Assembly (NCBI GenBank): GCA_021793335.1
Contig: JAJYSW010000120.1
Coordinates: 1-9,530 of the forward strand
Source of the DNA: Actinomycetes bacterium
GTDB lineage: Bacteria > Actinomycetota > Actinomycetes > Mycobacteriales > Micromonosporaceae
Reading direction: 5' to 3'
Length of the DNA stretch: 9,530 bases
The position numbers were made by a program, and so were the translations under genes. How positions within the stretch are numbered: the first letter of the stretch is position 1; each line of letters starts with the position of its first letter. The notes under the pieces were generated by a model, which was not told where the DNA came from, searched no databases, and saw only the letters and a program-made list of their open reading frames with translations. Below, one piece after another: positions 1 through 6,051 of this stretch.

Positions 1-1456
1 GGCCGTGCCGACCCGTCAGCAGGTAGCCCTCCAGCCAGCCCTCGCACAGGTGCTCGGAGAGGACCTCCATGACCCGCCCGTGCGGGGCCTGCCCCTCGTC
101 GGTCGGGTACAGCTCCACCTCGTACTGCCGGTCGGTGGCCTCCAGCGTCGCGCCCAGCCGGTTCGAGACCACCTCGTCCGGCCCGAACAGGCGGAACCGG
201 TCCGGGTTGGCCGCGATGACGTCCCGCAGCCAGACGCCAAGCGTCTTCGTGGCCTCGCCGAAGGTCCGGCCGTGGGCCTCGACCTCGACGGCGTACTCGC
301 GGTAGTCAGGGAGGACCAGGTCGCGCAGCAGCAGGCCCCCGTTCGCGTGCGGATTCGCGCTCATCCGGGACTCGCCCCGGGGCGGCAGCTCCAGCAGCTC
401 GGAAACCGGTGCGCCGGTGGCGTCGAACAGCTCCTCCGGCCGGTAGGACCGCATCCATCGTTCGAGCGCGGCCAGGTGCTCGGGGTTGTCGCGCACCTCG
501 GCCAGCGGCACCTGGTGCGCCCGCCACGTGCCCTCGACGGGCACGCCGTCGACCTCGGCCGGGCCCGTCCATCCCTTCGGGGTGCGCAGCACGATCATCG
601 GCCAGCGCGGACGCGGCGGCGAGACCGGGTTCCGGCGGGCCTCCGCGCGGATCTCGGCGATCCTGTCGAAGCACCGATCCAGCGTGGAGGCCAGCTCCCG
701 GTGCACGGTCATCGGGTCGTCGCCCTCCACCGTGAAGGGCTCGTGGCCGAGGCCGCGGAAGAGCGACACGCGGTCCTCGTCCGAGATGCGGGCGAGCATG
801 CTCGGGTTGGCGATCTTGTAGCCGTTGAGGTGCAGGATCGGCAGGACCGTCCCGTCCGAGACGGGATTGAGATACACGTTCGACATCCACGACCCGGCCA
901 GCGGCCCCGTCTCGGCCTCACCGTCGCCGACGACGCACGCCACGGTCAGGCCGGGGTTGTCGAACGCCGCGCCGTAGGCGTGCGCGAGCGAGTACCCGAG
1001 TTCGCCGCCTTCGTGGATGGAGCCGGGGACCTCGGGTGCGCAGTGCGAGGGGATACCACCGGGAAAGGAGAACTGGCGGAACAGGCGGCGCATGCCCTCC
1101 TCGGAGTGGTCCACCGAGGGGTACAGCTCGGGGTAGGTCCCTTCCAGCCACGTGTTGGCGACGATGGCGGGTCCGCCGTGGCCGGGGCCGGTCACGTAGA
1201 TCATGTCGAGGTCCCGGGCCTTGATGCACCGGTTGAGGTGCGCGTACAGCAGGCTCAGGCCCGGGCTGGTGCCCCAATGGCCCAGCAGGCGCGGCTTGAT
1301 GTGGTCGCGGTGCAGCGGTTCGCGCAGGAGCGGGTTGTCGAGCAGGTAGATCTGTCCGACCGTCAGGTAGTTGGCGGCGCGCCAGTAGGCGTCGATCCGC
1401 GCGAGTTCCTCGGTCGGCAACGGGTGCTTTCGCAGGTTCGTCTCAGTCGCGCTCAT
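1..1456 (-). CDS. xfp: Xylulose-5-phosphate/fructose-6-phosphate phosphoketolase (C-terminus cut by window edge)
   Basis: This thiamine-diphosphate enzyme cleaves xylulose-5-P or fructose-6-P with phosphate to acetyl phosphate plus glyceraldehyde-3-P or erythrose-4-P. The minus frame is open from ATG at 1456 to base 1 without a break and gives 485 of the family's roughly 800 residues. Visible family motifs: GHWGTSPG (59-66, His60), TGPGHGGP (89-96, His93), PSHCAPEVPGSIHEGGELGYSL (from 136, His138 and Glu149), the ThDP/Mg motif VVGDGEAETG (175-184) with HLNGYKIANP downstream (209-218), WRAHQVPL (311-318, His314), and RVMEVLSEH followed by EGYLLTGRHG (476-485). The histidine spacing matches that of bifidobacterial Xfp. 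No clear Shine-Dalgarno precedes the ATG (only CGGA, 3 nt upstream); the start is chosen because the N-terminus MSATETNLRKHPLP leads straight into the conserved IDAYWRAANYL. It shares the acetyl-phosphate pool with pta and ackA in this window but is on the other strand, so it is not in their operon. Function is certain; whether F6P or X5P is preferred cannot be read here. Confidence 0.97.
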   Translation of the reverse strand, partial: MSATETNLRKHPLPTEELARIDAYWRAANYLTVGQIYLLDNPLLREPLHRDHIKPRLLGHWGTSPGLSLLYAHLNRCIKARDLDMIYVTGPGHGGPAIVANTWLEGTYPELYPSVDHSEEGMRRLFRQFSFPGGIPSHCAPEVPGSIHEGGELGYSLAHAYGAAFDNPGLTVACVVGDGEAETGPLAGSWMSNVYLNPVSDGTVLPILHLNGYKIANPSMLARISDEDRVSLFRGLGHEPFTVEGDDPMTVHRELASTLDRCFDRIAEIRAEARRNPVSPPRPRWPMIVLRTPKGWTGPAEVDGVPVEGTWRAHQVPLAEVRDNPEHLAALERWMRSYRPEELFDATGAPVSELLELPPRGESRMSANPHANGGLLLRDLVLPDYREYAVEVEAHGRTFGEATKTLGVWLRDVIAANPDRFRLFGPDEVVSNRLGATLEATDRQYEVELYPTDEGQAPHGRVMEVLSEHLCEGWLEGYLLTGRHG

Positions 1457-1781
1457 GGGTCCGAGCGTGCCGTATTCGGTGCCCGAAACGACCTATTCGC
1501 AAGAATTGTTCGCAGTTCTCGGCGGTTCGCGCCGGTACAGGTCGCTCGACTGCTTCGAGCATGCGCTCGATCGCGGCCACCCGGCCCTTGGTCTCCGAGA
1601 GCGACGCCTTGACTTCGGCGGCGTCACGATCGGCCTTCTCGGCCGGCTCGCGGTAAACGGCCGCGTGCGCGGCCGAGGACTCGGCCCTCGCAGAGGTGGC
1701 CGCGTCGATGATCCCCCTGATGACGGTGACCAGGAGGCCGAATCCGAAGACGAAGAGCGTCCCGGCGTTCTCGGCGGACAC
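1443..1781 (-). CDS. Small hypothetical protein: N-terminal membrane helix plus coiled coil
   Basis: I do not recognise a family. From a GTG at 1781 the product is 112 residues: a hydrophobic stretch TLFVFGFGLLVTVIRGII (8-25) that could be one membrane helix, then an alanine-, glutamate- and lysine-rich segment (about 28-80) ending EVKASLSETKGRVAAIERML, typical of a charged helix or coiled coil. Third positions are almost all G/C from residue 1 to about 79, which supports real coding. GGGGA at 1792-1796 lies 10 nt before the GTG, slightly far for a ribosome site. The stop at 1443 lies inside xfp, a 14 bp same-strand overlap suggesting co-transcription. Oddity: after residue 79 codon bias collapses, while the alternative frame reads SSDLYRREPPRTANNSCE and stops at 1493, so the end may be frameshifted. 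The layout resembles small phage-derived membrane/coiled-coil proteins, but that is only a resemblance. The start could also lie upstream. Confidence 0.5.
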   Translation of the reverse strand: MSAENAGTLFVFGFGLLVTVIRGIIDAATSARAESSAAHAAVYREPAEKADRDAAEVKASLSETKGRVAAIERMLEAVERPVPARTAENCEQFLRIGRFGHRIRHARTHERD

Positions 1782-2142
1782 CAGTCGGTTTTCCCCGATC
1801 GGCCGGTCCGGGCAGCGTCGGCGCGAGTGCGCTGATGGTCTGCGGTGTGAGGTGCGGTGAGAACGACGTGCGCTCGAAGTCCTTGACGGCTCGTCGGCCC
1901 TCGGACGACTCCGGTCCGCCCTGCATCGGGCCTGCGGCCTGGAGTTGTTGCAGGCACATGTGGAGAGCGGGCGGCTCGTGCCGAGCTGCCGGGCCGGCAG
2001 GCTCACGTACCGCCCGCGAGCGCCGGGAGGCCGCGCGCGGGCACCGGCTCGCCATCGAGGGGCGCGGCGGCGTTCTGGAGGTGTTCGGCCTGGCCACGGC
2101 CGGAGAGCGCAAGGCCCCCTGAACGATGCCGGGAACATGCGC
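1782..2142. other. Region without a clean gene; competing coding-like fragments
   Basis: No intact gene can be supported here, but several pieces look coding. On the plus strand, one frame (about 1861-2010) reads LRSALHRACGLELLQAHVES and GRLVPSCRAGRLTY, while another frame (about 2022-2122) reads GHRLAIEGRGGVLEVFGLAT and stops at 2122 with very high GC3. On the minus strand (about 1950-1790) a frame reads AVKDFERTSFSPHLTPQTIS, which also looks protein-like. None of these has a start codon with a ribosome site, and none stays plausible over its full open length. The simplest reading is one or two decayed or frameshifted genes next to a tRNA gene. In high-GC DNA chance open frames are common, so some of this may be shadow. 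Confidence 0.35.
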
Positions 2143-2148
2143 TACAGT
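2143..2148 (+). promoter_or_regulatory. Candidate -10 element for tRNA-Gly
   Basis: TACAGT fits the actinobacterial -10 pattern TAnnnT and lies 32 nt upstream of the mature tRNA 5' end, allowing a short 5' leader to be removed by RNase P. The -35 region is weak: TGAACG at 2120-2125 with a 17 nt spacer is the best match. Confidence 0.45.
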
Positions 2149-2180
2149 AGGCATCGATCGCGGCGAACAGCCGACGATCT

Positions 2181-2253
2181 GCGGACGTAGCGCAGTTGGT
2201 AGCGCGACACCTTGCCAAGGTGTAGGTCGCCGGTTCGATCCCGGTCGTCCGCT
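2181..2253 (+). tRNA. tRNA-Gly (anticodon GCC)
   Basis: A full cloverleaf folds by eye. The acceptor stem GCGGACG (2181-2187) pairs with CGTCCGC (2246-2252), with discriminator T2253. The D arm is GCGC/GCGC around AGTTGGTA. The anticodon stem is ACACC/GGTGT with loop TTGCCAA, placing GCC at 2214-2216. The variable loop is AGGTC. The T arm is GCCGG/CCGGT with loop TTCGATC. GCC reads the glycine codons GGC and GGU, which are frequent in this genome. The 3' CCA is not encoded (the next bases are CGC), so it must be added after transcription. Confidence 0.98.
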
Positions 2254-2261
2254 CGCATACG

Positions 2262-2293
2262 AGGGCCCGGCGATCACGCCGGGCCCTTCTCTT
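2262..2293 (+). terminator. Hairpin terminator after tRNA-Gly, probably bidirectional
   Basis: An 11 bp perfect stem, AGGGCCCGGCG (2262-2272) with CGCCGGGCCCT (2277-2287), closes a four-base ATCA loop and is followed by the pyrimidine-rich TTCTCTT. It lies 8 nt after the tRNA and 25 nt beyond the stop of the convergent minus-strand gene at 2313, so it can serve both transcripts. Confidence 0.88.
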
Positions 2294-2312
2294 CGTCGCC
2301 CGGCGTCCGCCG

Positions 2313-2495
2313 TCAGCTCTGCTGGCCGACCCCCAAATACCCGAAGATCACGATCATCGCGACCGCGGCGACCACCAGCCACAGCGTCGCGCGGCGGAAC
2401 TTGTGGCGCGCTCCGGGAGAGAACCACATGACCGCTGCGATGATGAGCAGGATTCCCACGACTACGCCGGGGGCGGCGTCCAAACCCTCGTTCAT
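2313..2495 (-). CDS. Small two-helix membrane protein, hypothetical
   Basis: A 60-residue protein of unknown function. It has two hydrophobic helices, about residues 10-26 (VVVGILLIIAAVMWFS region) and 37-56 (LWLVVAAVAMIVIFGYLGVG), separated by a basic hinge GARHKFRR (28-35). A short acidic N-terminus (MNEGLD) precedes the first helix. The positive-inside rule predicts the hinge in the cytoplasm and both termini outside. No good Shine-Dalgarno precedes the ATG at 2495; the start is chosen because it is the only ATG upstream of helix 1 and gives a tidy product. It converges with tRNA-Gly across a shared hairpin and diverges from the citrate synthase gene across a 197 bp gap. Small proteins of this shape are common in actinomycete genomes and usually unassigned. 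Confidence 0.7.
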   Translation of the reverse strand: MNEGLDAAPGVVVGILLIIAAVMWFSPGARHKFRRATLWLVVAAVAMIVIFGYLGVGQQS

Positions 2496-2615
2496 ATGAG
2501 AAGACCAATCACATCAGGGGGCAACCATCTGTTGATATCGTGCCAGAGAGGCCGGTTTCGCATGAGAGGTGACACAGCTCCCCGCTGCTGCGGCAACGAC
2601 CAGCAGTCATGGGAC

Positions 2616-2651
2616 TACTCTTCGGTCGCAGGACCGGTTCGGGACGAACCG
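2616..2651 (+). promoter_or_regulatory. Candidate promoter and inverted repeat upstream of citrate synthase
   Basis: TACTCT (2616-2621) fits the TAnnnT -10 pattern, though no good -35 sits 17-18 nt upstream. Just downstream, CGGTTCG (2635-2641) and CGAACCG (2645-2651) form a perfect 7 bp inverted repeat around GGA. If the -10 is real, the repeat lies in the first bases of the transcript, where it could be a repressor site or a leader hairpin. A second weaker repeat, CTGCTG/CAGCAG, spans 2585-2606. Confidence 0.35.
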
Positions 2652-2692
2652 TGCCGATCCATGTCTCGCAAGCTTCGTCGTCGGGAGGACCT

Positions 2693-3832
2693 ATGACCGA
2701 ATTCATCGAAGTGCCCCGTGGCCTTGACCGCGTCATCGTAGCCGAGACCGAGATCGGCAATGTCCGCGGCGAAGAGGGCTTCTACCACTACCGCCAGTAT
2801 AATGCCGTCGAACTCGCCGAGCACTGCTCCTTCGAGCAGGTCTGGCACCTCATGATCCACGGCGAACTCCCCACCGACGAACAGCTCGCCGACTTCAAGG
2901 CCACCGTGGCCCCCTACCGCAGCCTCACGCCGCAGCTCGCCGCCCTGCTGCCGCACCTCAAAGGCTCCTCACCGCTCGACGGGCTCCGCACCGCACTGTC
3001 GGCCGCCTGCGCCGCCCGACCCATGCGACCGGTGCTCGACATCGACGAGGCCGCCCGCCGCGACGACGCCCTCTACGCCTCCGCGGTGACCCCCACCATC
3101 CTCACCGCGATGTGGAGGATCAGCCAAGGGGCCGAGCCGCTCCAGCCCCGCGAGGACCTCGGCTACGCCGCCAACTACCTCTACATGATGACCGGTGAGG
3201 TGCCCTCCGAGGCGAACGCCCGTGCCATCGAGCACTACCTGATCCTCACCATCGACCACGGCTTCAACGCTTCCACCTTCACCGGCCGCGTCATCGCCTC
3301 CACCGGCGCCGACCTCGGCGCGGCCCTGGTGGGCGGCGTCGGAGCGCTCTCCGGCCCGCTCCACGGCGGCGCCCCCTCCCGTGCCCTCGACGCACTCGAC
3401 GCCATCGGCTCGGTCGACAACATCGACAATTGGATTCGAGGCGAGCTCGAAGCCGGACGCCGCATCATGGGCTTCGGCCACAACGTCTACAAGACCGAGG
3501 ACCCGCGCTCGAACCACCTGCGCGACGTCGCCACCGGACTCGACGGCGACATGGTCGAATTCGCCAAGACCGTCGAGCGCCGCGTCGTCGAGATCCTCGC
3601 CGAGGTCAAACCCGGCCGCAGTCTCTACACCAACGTGGAGTTCTACGCCGGCGTCGTCATGGAGCTCGCCGGCGTCCCGCGCCAGATGTTCACCCCCACC
3701 TTCACCACCAGCCGCGTCGTCGGCTGGAGTGCCAACATCCTTGAGCAGGCCCGCGATTCGAAGATCATCCGGCCCCGCGCCCGCTATGTCGGGCCTCCGC
3801 CGCCGCAGCCCGTCCCGGTCGAGCACCCGTAG
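2693..3832 (+). CDS. Citrate synthase family protein (short type, CitA-like)
   Basis: Predicted to condense acetyl-CoA with oxaloacetate to citrate in the cytoplasm; 379 residues, usual for the short bacterial citrate/methylcitrate synthases. Active-site features: HGFNASTFTGRVIAST (from His189), GPLHGGAPSRAL (His224, the first catalytic His), MGFGHNVYKTEDPRS (His263, the second, with the substrate-binding Arg in DPR), SRVVGW (Arg341) and IIRPRARYVGP (Arg360). At the usual third catalytic position (N-V-D-F-Y) this protein has Glu316 in TNVEFYAGVV; from memory, mycobacterial CitA (Rv0889c) also carries Glu there, so it is probably a clade trait rather than damage. The ATG at 2693 is preferred to one at 2609 because GGGAGG (2683-2688) sits 4 nt ahead and the homologous region begins there. 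pta follows after 89 bp on the same strand. A methylcitrate synthase role is possible, but no prp genes are nearby. Confidence 0.93.
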   Translation: MTEFIEVPRGLDRVIVAETEIGNVRGEEGFYHYRQYNAVELAEHCSFEQVWHLMIHGELPTDEQLADFKATVAPYRSLTPQLAALLPHLKGSSPLDGLRTALSAACAARPMRPVLDIDEAARRDDALYASAVTPTILTAMWRISQGAEPLQPREDLGYAANYLYMMTGEVPSEANARAIEHYLILTIDHGFNASTFTGRVIASTGADLGAALVGGVGALSGPLHGGAPSRALDALDAIGSVDNIDNWIRGELEAGRRIMGFGHNVYKTEDPRSNHLRDVATGLDGDMVEFAKTVERRVVEILAEVKPGRSLYTNVEFYAGVVMELAGVPRQMFTPTFTTSRVVGWSANILEQARDSKIIRPRARYVGPPPPQPVPVEHP

Positions 3833-3870
3833 AAGGCGTGTTCCGGTCACCGCCAACGTCACAGGTGAGC

Positions 3871-3914
3871 CGCCGCGCAGATCACCTGCGCGGCGCTCCA
3901 CCGGTGGATACCGT
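3871..3914 (+). promoter_or_regulatory. Hairpin, palindrome and leaderless-type -10 in front of pta
   Basis: Three elements are packed into the 89 bp between citrate synthase and pta. A perfect 10 bp stem, CGCCGCGCAG (3871-3880) with CTGCGCGGCG (3886-3895), closes the loop ATCAC and has no T-run. A perfect 12 bp palindrome TCCACCGGTGGA follows at 3897-3908. TACCGT at 3909-3914 matches TAnnnT and ends 7 nt before the pta GTG, the spacing seen for leaderless actinobacterial transcripts. The palindrome would fall just upstream of the -10, a natural repressor position. No convincing -35 is visible. Confidence 0.4.
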
Positions 3915-3921
3915 TGGAGCC

Positions 3922-6051
3922 GTGGCTCAAAGTCTCTACCTCGCAAGCCTGGACGCCAACAGCGGCAAATCCGGTGTCGCCTTCGGCGTCATGAACCTGC
4001 TCACCAGGCGGGCGGGCTCCGTGGCCGTCTTCCGGCCGATCGTCCGCGACGAGCACGCCCGTCCGCCCGCCCCGCCGATCCTGAATGGATTGGAAACCGA
4101 AGTCGTCACCGGCGATCCCGTCATCACCCTGCTGCGCGAGCACTACCGGCTCCCGCAGACCTATGAGAGCGCCGTCGGGGCTACTTATACCGACGTCCGC
4201 ACCGACGCCGACGAGGCCCTGTCCCGCATCGTCGACCGCTACCACGCGCTGGCCGCCGAACACGAAGTGGTGCTGGTGGTCGGCAGCGATTACTCCGATG
4301 TGGGCGCCTCGGTCGAGTTCGCCTTCAACACCCGCGTCGCGGTCAACCTCGCCGCGCCCATGCTCCTGATCATCACCGGCTACGGCCAGACCCCCGCCGA
4401 TATCGACGCCGCCCTCAGCTTCGGCGTCGCCCAGGCCGAGTCCGACCACGCCACCGTCCTGGGCACGATCGTCAACCGCGTTGACCCCGCCGACGTCGAA
4501 CAGGTCCGCGCCGCGCACCCCGGCACGGGCGTCATCGTCGAGGCCCCCGAACTGGGCGCCCCCACCGTCGCCGAACTGATCGAGGCCGCCGACGCGACGC
4601 TCCTGTCCGGCGACCCCGATGTGCTCACCCGGATCGTGGGCGACGTGGTCGTCGCCGCCATGACCCTCCCCAACCTCCTGCTGCGCCTGGCCGACGACAA
4701 GGCCGTCATCCTCCCCGGCGACCGCTCCGACGTCATGCTCGGCCTGCTCGCCGCCCACCAGGCCGAGGGCACTCCGAGCCTGTCGGGCATCTTCCTCACC
4801 GGTGGCCTCCGCCCCGCCCCGCAGGTCCTCGACATCGTCGCCGGGCTCGACTCCCGCCTGCCGATCGCCCTGGTCCAGCACGACACCTTCGAGACGGCCA
4901 ACCTCATCGGCGATGTCACCGGCACCATCGCCTCCGGCGGCGAACGCAAGGCCGCCCTGGCGCTGGAGGCCTTCGCCGCCGGCGTCGACGGCGACGACCT
5001 GCTCGACCGCCTGCGCCTGGCGAAGCCGACCGTGGTCACCCCGATCATGTTCGAGCACTCCATGATCGGGCGCGCCAAAGAACTCGATAAGCACATCGTG
5101 CTCCCCGAAGGCGCCGAGCCGCGCATCCTCAAGGCCGCCGAGATCCTCCTGCGCCGCGGCGTCGCCCGACTCACCCTGCTCGGCGAAGAATCCGAGGTCC
5201 GTTCGCAGGCCTCGCAGCTGGGCGTCGACATCAGCGCCGCGAAGGTGCTCAACCCCGGCGACCACGAGATCCGCGAGCGGTTCGCCGATGAGTACGCGCG
5301 CCTGCGCGCCCACCGGGGCGTCACGGTCGAGGCCGCCTACGACACCGTCGCCGACGTGTCCTATTTCGGCACCATGATGGTCCACACCGGCATGGCCGAC
5401 GGCATGGTCTCCGGCGCCGTCCACACCACCGCTCACACCATCCGGCCCTCCTTCGAGATCATCAAGACCAAGCCCGGCGTCGCCATCGTCTCCTCGGTCT
5501 TCTTCATGTGCCTGGAGGACCGCGTCCTCGTCTACGGCGACTGCGCGGTCAACCCCGCCCCCGATGCCGCACAGCTGGCCGACATCGCGCTGTCCTCCGC
5601 CGACACTGCCGCCGAATTCGGCGTGGACCCGCGCGTGGCGATGCTGTCCTACTCCACCGGCAGCTCGGGCGGCGGCGAAGCGGTCGAGAAGGTCCGCGAG
5701 GCCACCGAGATCGTCCGGTCCCGCAGGCCCGACCTCCCGGTCGACGGACCGATCCAGTACGACGCCGCCGCCGACGCGGGCGTCGCGGGCACCAAGATGC
5801 CCGACTCGCCGGTGGCGGGCAAGGCCACCGTCTTCATCGTCCCCGACCTCAACACCGGCAACAACCTCTACAAGGCCGTGCAGCGCTCGGCCGGCGCGAT
5901 CGCCGTCGGCCCGGTGCTCCAGGGGCTGCGCAAACCAGTCAACGACCTCTCGCGCGGCGCCACCGTCCCCGACATCGTCAACACCGTCGCCCTGACCGCC
6001 ATCCAGGCGGACGGCCGGACGGACACACCCCAAGCGGAAGGACAGCAATGA
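3922..6051 (+). CDS. pta: Phosphate acetyltransferase, long form
   Basis: Pta interconverts acetyl phosphate plus CoA with acetyl-CoA plus phosphate. The 709-residue product has the long-form architecture: an N-terminal BioD-like P-loop domain (LYLASLDANSGKSGVAFG, with GKS at 15-17), a middle DRTGG-type domain (about 225-335) and a C-terminal PTA_PTB catalytic domain (about 375-695). Catalytic-domain motifs include GMADGMVSGAVHTTAHTIRP (490-509), YSTGSSGGGEAVEKV (577-591), PIQYDAAAD (610-618), PDLNTGNNLYKAVQR (641-655) and PVNDLSRG (672-679). Ser677, Arg678 and Asp684 match the catalytic Ser/Arg/Asp spacing of the Methanosarcina enzyme. The open frame extends to ATG 3838, but GTG 3922 is chosen because family members begin at the strand that reads SLYLASLDANSGKS, and because GGAG (3916-3919) or a leaderless promoter lies directly ahead. 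The stop overlaps the ackA ATG as ATGA, implying translational coupling. In long-form enzymes the N-terminal domains are known to have regulatory roles; that was not tested here. Confidence 0.97.
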   Translation: MAQSLYLASLDANSGKSGVAFGVMNLLTRRAGSVAVFRPIVRDEHARPPAPPILNGLETEVVTGDPVITLLREHYRLPQTYESAVGATYTDVRTDADEALSRIVDRYHALAAEHEVVLVVGSDYSDVGASVEFAFNTRVAVNLAAPMLLIITGYGQTPADIDAALSFGVAQAESDHATVLGTIVNRVDPADVEQVRAAHPGTGVIVEAPELGAPTVAELIEAADATLLSGDPDVLTRIVGDVVVAAMTLPNLLLRLADDKAVILPGDRSDVMLGLLAAHQAEGTPSLSGIFLTGGLRPAPQVLDIVAGLDSRLPIALVQHDTFETANLIGDVTGTIASGGERKAALALEAFAAGVDGDDLLDRLRLAKPTVVTPIMFEHSMIGRAKELDKHIVLPEGAEPRILKAAEILLRRGVARLTLLGEESEVRSQASQLGVDISAAKVLNPGDHEIRERFADEYARLRAHRGVTVEAAYDTVADVSYFGTMMVHTGMADGMVSGAVHTTAHTIRPSFEIIKTKPGVAIVSSVFFMCLEDRVLVYGDCAVNPAPDAAQLADIALSSADTAAEFGVDPRVAMLSYSTGSSGGGEAVEKVREATEIVRSRRPDLPVDGPIQYDAAADAGVAGTKMPDSPVAGKATVFIVPDLNTGNNLYKAVQRSAGAIAVGPVLQGLRKPVNDLSRGATVPDIVNTVALTAIQADGRTDTPQAEGQQ

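Noticed and set aside
5..1612. 535-residue plus-strand open frame
   Set aside because: It lies antisense to phosphoketolase, whose every motif is intact on the minus strand. Its Arg/Val/Gly/Asp-rich composition is that of a high-GC shadow frame.
2609..2692. Longer citrate synthase from ATG 2609
   Set aside because: The 28 extra residues have no family match and would run through the candidate promoter and inverted repeat. GGGAGG before ATG 2693 is decisive.
2969..3946. 325-residue minus-strand open frame
   Set aside because: It is antisense to citrate synthase, with low-complexity Gly/Val/Asp composition and no ribosome site.
5508..6047. Long N-terminal extension of the acetate kinase frame
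   Set aside because: The 180 residues upstream of ATG 6048 are an Arg-rich shadow of pta. Acetate kinase begins at MSAPVLVINSGSS with its own ribosome site.
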